The notes: a model not told the origin generated them from the sequence alone. Shown: positions 50,780 through 59,682, counted from the first letter of the stretch. The stretch: DNA of 64,000 nucleotides from Psychroflexus montanilacus (GCF_020164535.1 NZ_JAIQZC010000001.1:248001-312000); one strand, 5' to 3'. Translations and numbers: made by a program.

Positions 50780-51997
50780 ATGGGAGTTAAAAAAGTAAGG
50801 TTTCCAAATAGAAAGGGAGAAGAACTGGTAGGAAGGCTTCAGTTACCAGATAAACAATACCCGCAGGAATTTGCAATTTTCGCACATTGCTTTACCTGTG
50901 GTAAAAATTTAAAAGTCATAAGGGAAATTTCATCAGCGCTTACCCAACTAGGAATTGCAGTTTTGAGATTTGACTTTACAGGACTTGGGCAAAGTGATGG
51001 AGAGTTTGAAGACACCAATTTTTCTCATGACGTGGAAGACCTGCTCGAAGCCTCAAAATTTCTTGAAAAAGAATATAAAGCTCCAGCTTTAATTATAGGC
51101 CACTCTCTTGGTGGAACAGCCGCTTTATTTGCTGCAAAACAGCTGGACAATATCAAAGCCATAGCAACTATTGCGAGTCCCTCACAACCCTCTCATGTTG
51201 AAAATTTAATAACATCCAATGCAAAAGAAGACTCTGTAAAAGATGACGATTCTGTACTCATTAATATTGGTGGTAGAGATTTCAAAATTAAAAAGCATTT
51301 TCTTGACGACATTAAAGCTAAGGACACAAAATCATTTCTGGGAGAACTCAAAAAACCCTACTTGATCATGCACTCTCCACAGGATACTATTGTGGGAATT
51401 GAAAATGCTGAAGAGTTGTATAAATGGTCACATCATCCTAAAAGCTTCATTAGTTTAGATAAAGCAGACCACCTTATGAACGAGAATATAGATGCATCTT
51501 ACATTGGGAGCTTAATTGGACACTGGGCCTCCAATTACTTAGACATTTCAAAAAGTGCTAACAAAGCAGGATCTTCAGAAAGTCAATCTGCAGCAGTTCT
51601 TAGAAATGAAGACAAATTTACCACACACCTTAAGGTAGGGGATTTCGAAATGATAGGTGATGAACCTGAAGATCACGGAGGTTCAAATTTTGGACCTGCC
51701 CCTTACGATTTACTCACGGCAGGACTAGCTGAGTGTACTGCCATGACTCTGCATGTTTATGCCCGACACAAAAAATGGGAACTTGATGAAGTACAGGTGC
51801 ATATAGATCACGAAAAGAGGAAAATTGAAAAAGAAGACGGAAAATCCACGCAAAAAGATTTTATAACCAAGAGAATTGAAATCAAAGGAGATTTGGATGA
51901 GTCTCAGATTAAACGATTGCTTGAGATTGGGGATAGATGTCCTGTGCATAAAACGCTACATTCTGACATTGAAATCACTTCAGAACTATTAAACTAA
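50780..51997 (+). CDS. Alpha/beta hydrolase-OsmC fusion protein
   Basis: This 405-residue fusion joins an alpha/beta hydrolase (1-255) to an OsmC/Ohr domain (about 275-405). The hydrolase has Ser109 in GHSLGG, Asp202 in SPQDT and His231 in KADHLM, a complete triad. OsmC landmarks are 'GPAPYDLLTAGLAECTAMTLHVYAR' with Cys319 and 'GDRCPVHKTLHSDIEI' with Cys387, the peroxidatic and resolving cysteines. The fusion suggests coupled ester hydrolysis and peroxide reduction. It follows the DUF721 gene by 4 bases. Confidence 0.92.
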   Translation: MGVKKVRFPNRKGEELVGRLQLPDKQYPQEFAIFAHCFTCGKNLKVIREISSALTQLGIAVLRFDFTGLGQSDGEFEDTNFSHDVEDLLEASKFLEKEYKAPALIIGHSLGGTAALFAAKQLDNIKAIATIASPSQPSHVENLITSNAKEDSVKDDDSVLINIGGRDFKIKKHFLDDIKAKDTKSFLGELKKPYLIMHSPQDTIVGIENAEELYKWSHHPKSFISLDKADHLMNENIDASYIGSLIGHWASNYLDISKSANKAGSSESQSAAVLRNEDKFTTHLKVGDFEMIGDEPEDHGGSNFGPAPYDLLTAGLAECTAMTLHVYARHKKWELDEVQVHIDHEKRKIEKEDGKSTQKDFITKRIEIKGDLDESQIKRLLEIGDRCPVHKTLHSDIEITSELLN

Positions 51998-52018
51998 AAG
52001 TAATGTTAAGGTAATGTT

Positions 52019-52026
52019 TAAATTTG
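52019..52026 (+). promoter_or_regulatory. -7 promoter box (TAAATTTG) upstream of the 52078 lipoprotein
   Basis: An exact TAnnTTTG match lies 51 nt before the ATG, giving a leader of about 45 nt. No -33 TTG is present at normal spacing. Confidence 0.4.
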
Positions 52027-52077
52027 AGTGACCTTAGTATTTAAGCTAAATTTACATCAAACATTAAATCAAAACTC

Positions 52078-52887
52078 ATGAAAAAAATAAGCTTATTAAC
52101 TTTTGTTCTTGGATTACTTCTGGTTGTAGGATGTAATGATGGAAAAAAGAAAGATAAAGAGGAAAAAGAAAATACAGAAGCTGTTGGTGTTACAGATACC
52201 ATTGTAACCATAACTCCTATGGAAGGCTCCCCAGAATTCCCTGAAGCCAGTTTGTCTCACCCAGGTGGAGAAACGATAGAAGTTGAAGCTGGATCTGTAG
52301 ATTTCAATTTTTCTGTAGAAAACTACGAATTAGGAGCTCAGACAGAAAATGCTGGTGAAAATGGCTTAGCCAATTCTGGTAAAGGTCAGCACATTCATTT
52401 CATTTTAGATAATGGACCTTACTCAGCTCATTATGAAAGCGAGTTTAGTAAGGAAATAGAAGAGGGTGATCACGTATTACTTGCATTTTTATCCAGATCA
52501 TACCATGAAGCTGTAAAGAATGAAAGTTCTTTTGTAGTGAAAAAAATAAGAGCTGGAAATCCTTCAGAAGACCAACAAATGGATGTTGATTTTTCCAAGC
52601 AGCACCTTTTTTATAGTAGACCAAAAGGTACTTATAAAGGGGAGGATACCAAAAAGGTGCTTCTTGACTTCTTCCTTGTCAACACCGAGTTAGGTGAGGA
52701 TGGAAATAAAGTAAAAGTCACCGTGAATGAAGGAGAAGATTACTTAATTACAGAATGGAGACCTCATGTCATTGAAAATATGCCAATGGGTGAAAATAGA
52801 ATACAACTTACGTTGGTTGACAATAATATGGAGCCAATTCCAGGTCCATTCAATTCGGTTACTAGAACTGTAACTTTAGAAAAATAG
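52078..52887 (+). CDS. Periplasmic lipoprotein of unknown function
   Basis: This 269-residue protein has a lipoprotein signal ending in Cys19 (VVGC), then a Lys/Glu-rich linker. The main domain contains 'PEASLSHPGGETIEVEAGSVDFNFSVENYELG' and 'GKGQHIHFILDNGPYSAHYESEFSKEIEEGDHVLLAFLSRSYHEAVKN', whose paired histidines could bind a metal. Close relatives in Bacteroidota are sometimes named phosphopeptide-binding protein, but I see no such motif. A DUF4399-type beta-sandwich is a possible relation. It stands alone between its own promoter and a hairpin terminator. Confidence 0.7.
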   Translation: MKKISLLTFVLGLLLVVGCNDGKKKDKEEKENTEAVGVTDTIVTITPMEGSPEFPEASLSHPGGETIEVEAGSVDFNFSVENYELGAQTENAGENGLANSGKGQHIHFILDNGPYSAHYESEFSKEIEEGDHVLLAFLSRSYHEAVKNESSFVVKKIRAGNPSEDQQMDVDFSKQHLFYSRPKGTYKGEDTKKVLLDFFLVNTELGEDGNKVKVTVNEGEDYLITEWRPHVIENMPMGENRIQLTLVDNNMEPIPGPFNSVTRTVTLEK

Positions 52888-52905
52888 GATTATATATTTT
52901 TAAAT

Positions 52906-52933
52906 AAAAAGCCCCGCAATAGCGAGGCTTTTT
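52906..52933. terminator. Bidirectional terminator between two convergent lipoprotein genes
   Basis: A 12-bp stem with one mismatch (AAAAAGCCCCGC / GCGAGGCTTTTT) encloses the 4-nt loop AATA and is followed by T7 on the plus strand; the A-run gives T on the minus strand. It lies between genes ending at 52887 (+) and 52957 (-). Confidence 0.85.
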
Positions 52934-52956
52934 TTATGCTTACAGTTTGGCAATTC

Positions 52957-53370
52957 TTAGAAATTTTCCGAAGAAACAATAATGAAAGTACCAGGTTCAT
53001 TGTTGGTAGAAGTATTTTCAGCAGTAATTATAATTCTACTTGGTTTAAAGGCAGTGGTTGTGCTTAATGAGCCTTTCCTTTTACTGGAAAACATGCCGCT
53101 GGATATGTTCAATTTACCAATGTTCTTGGTTCCTCTTGCTGTTTCTATCCAAACTACATACATTTCTCTTGAAGGATCTAGCCGTTCTGGAGAGGTAAGA
53201 TCTTCAGCCTTAAGGTCTATTTTATAATTATCATTACCATCCTTTTTTACTTTTGCTGTTACATTAGCCTCTGGTACTGTTTTAGAAACAGGAAAATCTA
53301 CCTTTGTTGCACAGGATGAAACAAAAATTAATAATATTATTAAAACTGGGATATTAAATTTAGCGTTCAT
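52957..53370 (-). CDS. Putative lipoprotein, unknown function
   Basis: This 137-residue protein has a lipoprotein signal ending in Cys20 (VSSC). The mature part has beta-rich segments 'VTAKVKKDGNDNYKIDLKAEDL' and 'YVVWIETARGTKNIGKLNIS', with the C-terminal 'SRIIITAENTS.. PGTFIIVSS', resembling a small immunoglobulin-like or anti-sigma-like (zinc-lyase-like) beta-sandwich. I do not recognise the family. A promoter box (TACTTTTG) lies at 53394-53401. No close functional partner. Confidence 0.65.
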   Translation of the reverse strand: MNAKFNIPVLIILLIFVSSCATKVDFPVSKTVPEANVTAKVKKDGNDNYKIDLKAEDLTSPERLDPSREMYVVWIETARGTKNIGKLNISSGMFSSKRKGSLSTTTAFKPSRIIITAENTSTNNEPGTFIIVSSENF

Positions 53371-53393
53371 AAAATATAATTTAAGTTAAGTTA

Positions 53394-53401
53394 CAAAAGT
53401 A
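53394..53401 (-). promoter_or_regulatory. -7 promoter box (TACTTTTG) for the 53370 lipoprotein
   Basis: An exact TAnnTTTG match lies 23 nt before the ATG, in the 52-base gap after hutH. No -33 TTG is visible. Confidence 0.45.
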
Positions 53402-53422
53402 ACGGAATTCAGTGGGTTCCAC

Positions 53423-54913
53423 TTAGATTTTATGATTTCTTAAAAAGCGTATTGATTTCTGTATTTCACTTGCCATCACTTTGTCCTCTCTCACTACTGG
53501 CACTGCTTCTTTGTAAGCGTCTAAAATAGACTCGACAGCTTCAGAGCTCTTTAATGGACGTCTAAAGTGCATCGCCTGTGAGGCATTAAATAGCTCGATG
53601 GCAAGTATCTTTTCAATATTATCTATAACTCTGTTTAGTTTGGTAACTGCATTTGCTCCCATACTTACATGATCTTCCTGGCCGTTGGAGGAAACTATAG
53701 AATCAACACTGGCAGGCGTGCACAATTGCTTGTTTTGACTCACTATACTGGCAGCTGTATATTGTGGAATCATGAAACCACTGTTAAGTCCTGGGGAACT
53801 GACTAGAAATGTCGGCAGACCTCTTAAACCTGAAACCAGCTGGTATATTCTTCGCTCAGAAATATTCCCTATTTCACTCATGGCAATTGCCATAAAATCT
53901 GCAGCAATAGCAAGGGGTTGTCCATGAAAATTTCCACCAGAAATAATTTTATCTTCATCTACAAATACATTTGGGTTATCTGTTACACTATTAATTTCTG
54001 TAAGTAAGGTTTGCTCAATGTAACGTAAAGCGTCTCGAGTTGCTCCATGTACCTGAGGAACACATCTAAACGAATAAGGATCCTGTACGTTTTGCTTTTG
54101 ATTAACAGCAATTTCGCTTCCATGCAACAACTTCAGTATGGTTTGTGCTGTTTCAATTTGTCCTTTGTGTGGCCTTACCTGATGGACTAAATCATCAAAA
54201 GGAGACATATTACAGTCAAATGCATCAATAGAAACGGCAGCAATCACATCTGCCCATTTCATCAAACGCCTTGAATAAAGAACATTTCTAAGCAGGTGTG
54301 CACTCATAAATTGAGTGCCGTTTAACAGGGCTAAACCTTCCTTGGATTGAAGCACTAATGGCTCCCACCCATATCTTTCCTGTAAAATCTTAGCAGATTC
54401 AATTTTACCATCTATAATAACTTCACCTTTGCCAAGGAGAGGTAAAGCCAAATGTGCTAAAGGAGCCAAATCTCCAGAAGCCCCAAGTGAGCCTTGTTCA
54501 TAAATTACGGGAAAAATACCTTCGTTGTAAAAGTGGATAAGTCGTTCCACCAATTTTATTGAAACTCCAGAATAACCGTAACTTAAAGATTGAATCTTCA
54601 GCAATAGCATCAATTTTACAATTTCGTCTTCTACCCTATCTCCTGTTCCACAGGCATGAGACATGACTAAATTTTCCTGTAGAAAAGTAAGCTTATCTTC
54701 ATTGATTTTGATATTGCACAGGGATCCAAATCCGGTATTAACCCCATAAATAGGGTGCTTACTTTCCTTTTGTTTTAAGTTGAGATAGGAACGCGCTTTA
54801 TCTATTTCGGCACTGGCCTCTTCGCTTAAGGCAATTTTATAATCTTCATCTAGTAAAGTCTGAAGTTTTGAAAATCCAAGCACTGATGAATCTATATAAT
54901 GTGTAATTGGCAT
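53423..54913 (-). CDS. hutH: Histidine ammonia-lyase
   Basis: This 496-residue enzyme deaminates histidine to urocanate. The Ala145-Ser146-Gly147 triplet in 'GSLGASGDLAPLAH' cyclises into the MIO cofactor. Other markers are 'YGVNTGFGSL' with the active-site Tyr, 'GTQFMSAHLL', 'VTDNPNVFVDE' and 'QEDHVSMGANA'. No other hut gene (hutU, hutI, hutG) is in the window, so it may be a stand-alone gene. A promoter box TATCTTTG with TTG at 16-nt spacing lies at 54930-54956. A tyrosine or phenylalanine ammonia-lyase is possible but less likely. Confidence 0.92.
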   Translation of the reverse strand: MPITHYIDSSVLGFSKLQTLLDEDYKIALSEEASAEIDKARSYLNLKQKESKHPIYGVNTGFGSLCNIKINEDKLTFLQENLVMSHACGTGDRVEDEIVKLMLLLKIQSLSYGYSGVSIKLVERLIHFYNEGIFPVIYEQGSLGASGDLAPLAHLALPLLGKGEVIIDGKIESAKILQERYGWEPLVLQSKEGLALLNGTQFMSAHLLRNVLYSRRLMKWADVIAAVSIDAFDCNMSPFDDLVHQVRPHKGQIETAQTILKLLHGSEIAVNQKQNVQDPYSFRCVPQVHGATRDALRYIEQTLLTEINSVTDNPNVFVDEDKIISGGNFHGQPLAIAADFMAIAMSEIGNISERRIYQLVSGLRGLPTFLVSSPGLNSGFMIPQYTAASIVSQNKQLCTPASVDSIVSSNGQEDHVSMGANAVTKLNRVIDNIEKILAIELFNASQAMHFRRPLKSSEAVESILDAYKEAVPVVREDKVMASEIQKSIRFLRNHKI

Positions 54914-54929
54914 GGCAATATCTTTTAAT

Positions 54930-54956
54930 CAAAGATAAGATTTAAGAATTGTTCAA
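54930..54956 (-). promoter_or_regulatory. hutH promoter (TTG-N16-TATCTTTG)
   Basis: On the minus strand TATCTTTG at 54937-54930 lies 16 nt before the ATG at 54913, and a TTG 16 nt further upstream overlaps the 3' end of the nnr gene (ends at 54953). Spacing is slightly short. Confidence 0.45.
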
Positions 54957-56461
54957 TCTTTAAGTTTTAAGAAAGAATCTCCCAAATGCTTCACAATATC
55001 TGAAGCAATCATGGCTTCTTGAGACCTTTTAGATGATGCGAAATCTCCAGCAAGTCCATGAATATACATGCCAAATACAGCTGCACCTAAACTAGAGTAG
55101 CCCTGCGCCAGTAAACCTGCAATGAGTCCTGTGAGTACATCGCCGCTTCCCGCAGTTGACATTCCTGCATTACCCGTAGAGTTTACATAGACTTCATTTT
55201 TATATACACATAAACTGTGGGCGTCTTTGGCCAGTATAACAACGTCTAATCGGTGAGATAACTTCTTTATTTTATCTAACTTTTCAAAATCGTCTTTCCA
55301 TTCTCCTATAAGTCGCTTCAGTTCTCCTGGATGTGGGGTTAGGATAGATTTCTTCGGAATTTGACGCTGCAAGCCTTCATACTCAGCAATAAGATTTAAA
55401 GCATCTGCATCTATCACTAAAGGACAGGTGGCGTTATCTAGCCACAAACTTAAAGCTTTTAAGGCATCTTTAGATGTTCCAATACCTACGCCAATCCCTA
55501 TAGAATCTGGCTGAAAATCGAGCTCTTTGAAGCTGATATAATCTTCTGATTGGTTTTCAATTAGCATAGCTTCTGGCAAGTTCTGCAGCAATGAGGAATG
55601 TCCCCTACTGGGCATCATAACACTTGTTTTACCTACTCCTGAACGCATGCAGGACAAACTTGAAAGCAAAACACTCCCAAGCATCAATTGACTTCCGCCA
55701 ACAATAAGGGCATGACCGTAAGTCCCTTTATGAGAAAATCTAGATCTTGGTTGATAAAGTGTTTTCGCATAGCTTAGGTCAACGAAATTAAATTCTGTAG
55801 AAATTTCTTCTAAATGGTCTTGACTTAAACCTATATCTATGATTTTTACTTCTCCAATGCAATTTGCATAATCTGGTAAAAACAGAGACAATTTTGGAGT
55901 TTGGAAAGTCAACGTAAAATCAGCCTGAAAAACGCTCTCACTATCACCTGGCGATCTATCCAGATACATACCGCTTGGTACATCTAGACAAAAGGTTTTA
56001 GATGAACACTCATTGACATGTCTTGTCAGTTTTTGAACAAAATCTGGCATAGGTCTGTTCAAGCCAACCCCAAAAATTGCATCGATGACAACCTCTTCAG
56101 AATCGATTTTTGGAAGATGAGAATTTTCAACAAATTCAGTTACCTTACATTTTGACTGAGATTTAAGCCGATCTAGATTTTTTTGGTTATCCTTAGATCT
56201 GTTGGGTGTAAAATTGACCAAAAGAACCTCTACTTCAAAATCATCTTCTGCCATGAAATAAGCTATAGCAAGACCATCTCCTCCGTTATTACCTGGACCA
56301 ACGAGTATTTTAATTTTTTTTGATTCTCCTTGTAAAGTTTTTTTTATTTCATCGTAAGCTAATCCAGCGGCACGCTCCATTAGCTGCCAAGAAGAAATAT
56401 TCTGAACTTCACAACTGTATTGGTCTAGATCTGACAATTGTGAGGCGTTCAATATTTTCAT
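54953..56461 (-). CDS. nnr: Bifunctional NAD(P)H-hydrate epimerase / dehydratase
   Basis: This 502-residue protein repairs hydrated NAD(P)H. The N-terminal YjeF_N epimerase (1-215) has 'VGPGNNGGDGLAIA' and 'VIDAIFGVGLNRPM'. The C-terminal dehydratase (225-500, ribokinase fold) has 'GTYGHALIVGGS', 'LTPHPGELKRLIG' and 'STAGSGDVLTGLIAGLLAQG', with the GxGD nucleophile region. The combined form is common in bacteria. It sits 10 bases downstream of galE and its end overlaps the hutH promoter. Confidence 0.93.
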   Translation of the reverse strand: MKILNASQLSDLDQYSCEVQNISSWQLMERAAGLAYDEIKKTLQGESKKIKILVGPGNNGGDGLAIAYFMAEDDFEVEVLLVNFTPNRSKDNQKNLDRLKSQSKCKVTEFVENSHLPKIDSEEVVIDAIFGVGLNRPMPDFVQKLTRHVNECSSKTFCLDVPSGMYLDRSPGDSESVFQADFTLTFQTPKLSLFLPDYANCIGEVKIIDIGLSQDHLEEISTEFNFVDLSYAKTLYQPRSRFSHKGTYGHALIVGGSQLMLGSVLLSSLSCMRSGVGKTSVMMPSRGHSSLLQNLPEAMLIENQSEDYISFKELDFQPDSIGIGVGIGTSKDALKALSLWLDNATCPLVIDADALNLIAEYEGLQRQIPKKSILTPHPGELKRLIGEWKDDFEKLDKIKKLSHRLDVVILAKDAHSLCVYKNEVYVNSTGNAGMSTAGSGDVLTGLIAGLLAQGYSSLGAAVFGMYIHGLAGDFASSKRSQEAMIASDIVKHLGDSFLKLKD

Positions 56462-56471
56462 AATTCATATT

Positions 56472-57491
56472 TTATGCTTTCACACGTGTTTTCTCCCATG
56501 TCCAGGCATCCTTAAGAGCTTGTTCTAGGGAACGTTTTGCTTTCCAACCCAAGATCTCATTTGCTTTTTTTGTGTCTGCATAAGCAGCAACCACATCACC
56601 AGCACGCCTACCCACAATTTTGTAATTCAACTTTTCTCCAGAAGCATTTTCGAAAGCTTTGATGACTTCCAGTACAGAAGAGCCTACACCTGTCCCAACA
56701 TTAAACACTTCAAAAGTATCTTTAGTTGGAGCAGACAATAGTCTTTCTAAAGCTATGACGTGTGCTTCTGCCAGATCCATGACATGTATATAATCTCTTA
56801 TGCAGGTACCGTCACTGGTAGGATAATCATCTCCAAAAACTGACAGTTCTTTTCGTTTACTTATTGCTGTTTGAGTGATAAAAGGCACCAGATTTTGAGG
56901 GGTACCCAAGGGTAATTCTCCAATTTCTGCGGAGGGATGAGCCCCAATAGGATTAAAATATCTTAAAGAAATAGCTCTTAATTTATCTTCTGTGGCGCAG
57001 GTATCTCTTATTATTTCCTCTCCAATTTGTTTTGTATTTCCGTAAGGAGACATTGCTTTTTTGACAGGAGCATCTTCTGAAATGGGAAGTTCATCCGCTT
57101 GACCATAAACTGTACAAGAGGAACTGAAAATCATATTTTGTTTGTCTAACTTTACAAGATTCTGAAGCAAATACGTTAATGCTGCTAAATTATTTTCATA
57201 ATATAAAAGCGGGTTCTCCACACTCTCGCCAACTGCTTTGGATGCTGCAAAATGAATAACACCAGAAATATCCTGATGGTTAATAAAAAAATCATGGAGA
57301 CCAGATTTATCCTTTAAATCAATCTTTTGGAACTCTGGAGTCTTAGAAGTGATCTGGGTAATTCCCTCAAGAACTTGTAATGATGAATTGGAGAGGTTAT
57401 CGATAACAACTACTTCATAGCCTTTGTTTTGTAGTGCAACTACAGTATGGGAACCTATAAAACCAAGACCTCCAGTAACTAGTATTTTCAT
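56472..57491 (-). CDS. galE: UDP-glucose 4-epimerase
   Basis: This 339-residue enzyme interconverts UDP-glucose and UDP-galactose. The NAD motif is 'TGGLGFIGSH' (6-15), Ser of 'IFSSSCTVYG' and the YxxxK pair in 'YGNTKQ' are present, as are 'RYFNPIGAHPSAEIGELP' and 'DGTCIRDYIHVMDLAEAH'. It provides galactose for surface glycans. nnr follows 10 bases downstream. Upstream to 57577 I see only a TAATTTG near-match for a promoter. Confidence 0.95.
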   Translation of the reverse strand: MKILVTGGLGFIGSHTVVALQNKGYEVVVIDNLSNSSLQVLEGITQITSKTPEFQKIDLKDKSGLHDFFINHQDISGVIHFAASKAVGESVENPLLYYENNLAALTYLLQNLVKLDKQNMIFSSSCTVYGQADELPISEDAPVKKAMSPYGNTKQIGEEIIRDTCATEDKLRAISLRYFNPIGAHPSAEIGELPLGTPQNLVPFITQTAISKRKELSVFGDDYPTSDGTCIRDYIHVMDLAEAHVIALERLLSAPTKDTFEVFNVGTGVGSSVLEVIKAFENASGEKLNYKIVGRRAGDVVAAYADTKKANEILGWKAKRSLEQALKDAWTWEKTRVKA

Positions 57492-57556
57492 TTTATAGAC
57501 TTGTTAAAATTAACTTGCAAATTACAAAAAATACGAGGCCTAATTATTGTAAAGCG

Positions 57557-57564
57557 TATTTTTG
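57557..57564 (+). promoter_or_regulatory. -7 promoter box (TATTTTTG) of the DUF3817 gene
   Basis: An exact TAnnTTTG match lies 13 nt before the ATG at 57578, in the divergent gap with galE. No standard -33 TTG. Confidence 0.4.
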
Positions 57565-57577
57565 AAAAAAATTAAAT

Positions 57578-57868
57578 ATGCCACAAGAAGATACATCAAT
57601 ACGAGTTTTCAGATGGGTTAGCATTTTAGAGGCCCTATCATTTCTGGTTCTTTTGTTTATAGCCATGCCTCTAAAGTATATTTGGGAAATGCCGGAGTAT
57701 GTGAGAATTGTAGGTATGGCTCATGGTATTTTGTTTATACTTTATCTCTTAGGTGCCTATTGGATGTATGAAAAACTCGGGTGGTCTGTAAAGGTTCTTC
57801 TTATTGTATTCTTAAGTTCTATACTTCCTTTTGGACCTTTTGTGGTGGAAAAAAAATATTTACCTTAG
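57578..57868 (+). CDS. DUF3817 domain membrane protein
   Basis: This 96-residue protein has three hydrophobic helices: 'FRWVSILEALSFLVLLFIAMPLKY' (with the family's E near the first helix), 'VGMAHGILFILYLLGAYWM' with the conserved His-Gly, and 'WSVKVLLIVFLSSILPFGPFVVEKKYL'. That is the DUF3817 order. The function is unknown. It ends 4 bases before the convergent thioesterase gene, with no room for a separate terminator. Confidence 0.88.
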   Translation: MPQEDTSIRVFRWVSILEALSFLVLLFIAMPLKYIWEMPEYVRIVGMAHGILFILYLLGAYWMYEKLGWSVKVLLIVFLSSILPFGPFVVEKKYLP

Positions 57869-57872
57869 TCGT

Positions 57873-58256
57873 TTAGAGCCTGTCTTTTACAAATTCAACT
57901 TTTGTTTTGCCATGAGGTTTAGCGTTTCCCTCCTCATCGAGACTCACCATTACAATTTTATCTACAACAATAATGCTTTGTCTAGTCATTTTATTTCTGA
58001 CTTCGCATTTTAAAGTAAGTGAGGCTGAACCAAATTTCACAACTTCAATTCCAATTTCAACAATATCTCCCTGTTTTGCAGAACTTTTGAAGTCGATTTC
58101 ACTCATGTATTTGGTAACTGTCTTTTGGTTTTCCAATTGAATGATAGAATACAACGCTGCTTCTTCATCTATCCAGGCCAGTAATTTTCCACCAAACAGA
58201 GTGCCATTCGGGTTTAAGTCTTCAGGTTTAATCCATTTTCTAGTATGAAATCTCAT
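57873..58256 (-). CDS. Acyl-CoA thioesterase (hotdog fold)
   Basis: This 127-residue hotdog protein shows 'LNPNGTLFGGKLLAWIDEEAALYSI' (the HGxxxGG-like loop and catalytic Asp), 'KYMSEIDFKSSAKQGDIVEIGIEVVKFGSASLTLKCEV' and a C-terminal basic strand. It probably releases free CoA from medium or long acyl-CoA. It lies 6 bases downstream of the NUDIX gene, so they are likely co-transcribed. Confidence 0.88.
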   Translation of the reverse strand: MRFHTRKWIKPEDLNPNGTLFGGKLLAWIDEEAALYSIIQLENQKTVTKYMSEIDFKSSAKQGDIVEIGIEVVKFGSASLTLKCEVRNKMTRQSIIVVDKIVMVSLDEEGNAKPHGKTKVEFVKDRL

Positions 58257-58262
58257 AATTTC

Positions 58263-58685
58263 TTAAGTTTTGATAAGATTTATAGCATCCTGAAGTATTT
58301 CAGAATGATCAAAAGCTAATTTAGGTAATTTCTCAAGAGGAAACCACTTTGCGTCTTGTGCATCATCATTCCCTTCTACGTCTTTCTGTTCATCTGTTTC
58401 TGCTAAAAATGCAAATGAAACTGTTCTGCTCCTGGGATCTCGATCTAAAGCATCATAATAATTTAAAAACTTAAAGGCATCAATGTTTAAATCCAAGCCA
58501 GTTTCTTCTTTCAATTCCCTTTTACATGCATTTATAACCAATTCGTTATTGTCTACAAACCCACCTGGAAAGGCCCATGAATCTTTAAAAGGATCATTCT
58601 TTCTTTTGATCAGTAAGATAAACGTCTTTTGTCTTTTCTTATAAAAAACGACTATATCTACAGTAATATGAATTGATTGTCTCAA
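58263..58685 (-). CDS. NUDIX hydrolase (ADP-ribose pyrophosphatase-like)
   Basis: This 140-residue protein starts at TTG 58685; an in-frame TAA lies two codons upstream and no ATG is available. The NUDIX box 'GGFVDNNELVINACKRELKEETGL' (43-66; G-x5-E-x7-RE-x2-EE-x-G) is complete, followed by 'DRDPRSRTVSFAFLAE'. The class commonly acts on ADP-ribose or related nucleoside diphosphates and sometimes on transcription-factor ligands. It is the first gene of a pair with the thioesterase. Confidence 0.88.
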   Translation of the reverse strand: MRQSIHITVDIVVFYKKRQKTFILLIKRKNDPFKDSWAFPGGFVDNNELVINACKRELKEETGLDLNIDAFKFLNYYDALDRDPRSRTVSFAFLAETDEQKDVEGNDDAQDAKWFPLEKLPKLAFDHSEILQDAINLIKT

Positions 58686-58718
58686 TGCTTATGTACGTTT
58701 TTAAATGTGCTAAAATAA

Positions 58719-58743
58719 AAAACCCTTCATGAAGAAGGGTTTT
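58719..58743 (-). terminator. Terminator of the fasciclin gene
   Basis: Perfect 10-bp arms (AAAACCCTTC / GAAGGGTTTT) enclose a 5-nt loop ATGAA. On the minus strand it starts 25 bases after the 58769 stop and is followed by a T-rich tract. Confidence 0.8.
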
Positions 58744-58768
58744 AATTAATAAGAATTTTGTGAACTCA

Positions 58769-59377
58769 TTATGGCATCACAACTGTGTCGATGGCATGTA
58801 TCACACCATTAGAAGCGTCAACATCAGTCATAATTATAGTTGATGTACTTCCATTAGCATCAGTTAAAATAACATTTTCTCCATCAAGAGAGGCTGTTAA
58901 TTCACCTCCCTGAACTGTAGGAATTGTAAAACTTCCACCGTTATCTTCGATAGCACTTACAACGTCAGCTGCCATAAATTCTCCAGAAACAACATGATAA
59001 GTCAAAATCCCAGTCAATTGTTCCTTGTTTTCTGGTTTAACCAAATTAGGAACTGTTCCTTCTGGTAATTTTGCAAAAGCATCATTTGTTGGTGCAAACA
59101 CTGTAAATGGTCCGTCACCGCTTAATGTTTCAACTAGACCTGCAGCTTTCACAGCAGTCACAAGCGTGCTAAAATCATCATTCCCGGAGGCAATCTCTAC
59201 AATGTTTTGTTGATCAGACATTGCATCTTCAGAATTTCCATCATCATAGGATGCATCAGATTCCATTGCATCCTCTTTCTGTTCAGTTTCAGTTTCCTTT
59301 TGTTTTTCTTCGTTGTTTTTACAAGAAGTAAATGCAATCATTGCAATTACGCTCAAACTCAAAATTATTTTTTTCAT
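58769..59377 (-). CDS. Fasciclin-domain lipoprotein
   Basis: This 202-residue protein has a lipoprotein signal ending in Cys19 (FTSC), a Glu/Asp/Ser-rich linker (20-60) and one fasciclin domain (about 65-200). The domain has FAS1 H1 '[19 protein letters not shown]' and H2 '[13 protein letters not shown]' motifs with '[16 protein letters not shown]'. Such proteins are surface or periplasmic adhesion factors; a partner is unknown. Its acidic linker suggests extension from the membrane. It stands alone, and the 317-base gap upstream holds the promoter region and, further on, the regulator promoter. Confidence 0.9.
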   Translation of the reverse strand: MKKIILSLSVIAMIAFTSCKNNEEKQKETETEQKEDAMESDASYDDGNSEDAMSDQQNIVEIASGNDDFSTLVTAVKAAGLVETLSGDGPFTVFAPTNDAFAKLPEGTVPNLVKPENKEQLTGILTYHVVSGEFMAADVVSAIEDNGGSFTIPTVQGGELTASLDGENVILTDANGSTSTIIMTDVDASNGVIHAIDTVVMP

Positions 59378-59658
59378 GACTATATTTTATTAGTTTGTTT
59401 AAAAGTATTTTAAAAACCTGAAACAAACCCAAGATACACTATAATTATTTGTTAATTCTATGAAATCAGTTAGGGTAGCGCTTACTCATGATAACTAGTC
59501 CCCTTATTAATCAACAATGGCTGTCAATGCTAATTAAACTTTATTAGTCTAAATGACTTAAAGCAGGCTTCCCACTCAACTTTAGAATTAAACTCCAGCT
59601 GGATAGTCTTAATAAAAAACTAAAGTAATTCGCATTAACATTAATTTATCTGAAACTT

Positions 59659-59676
59659 GTTCGCTTGGAAACGAAC
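59659..59676. promoter_or_regulatory. 18-nt imperfect palindrome, candidate operator of the efflux regulator
   Basis: GTTCGCTT-GG-AAACGAAC: seven of nine position pairs are complementary (GTTCG/CGAAC plus TT/AA). It sits directly upstream of the -7 box at 59683 and within the expected spacer to -33, so a bound dimer would block transcription. Autoregulation by the MarR/GbsR-like product is inferred. Confidence 0.45.
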
Positions 59677-59682
59677 TAAAAT

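Noticed and set aside
53423-54913. Histidine-utilisation (hut) operon
   Set aside because: Only hutH is present; no other hut genes flank it.
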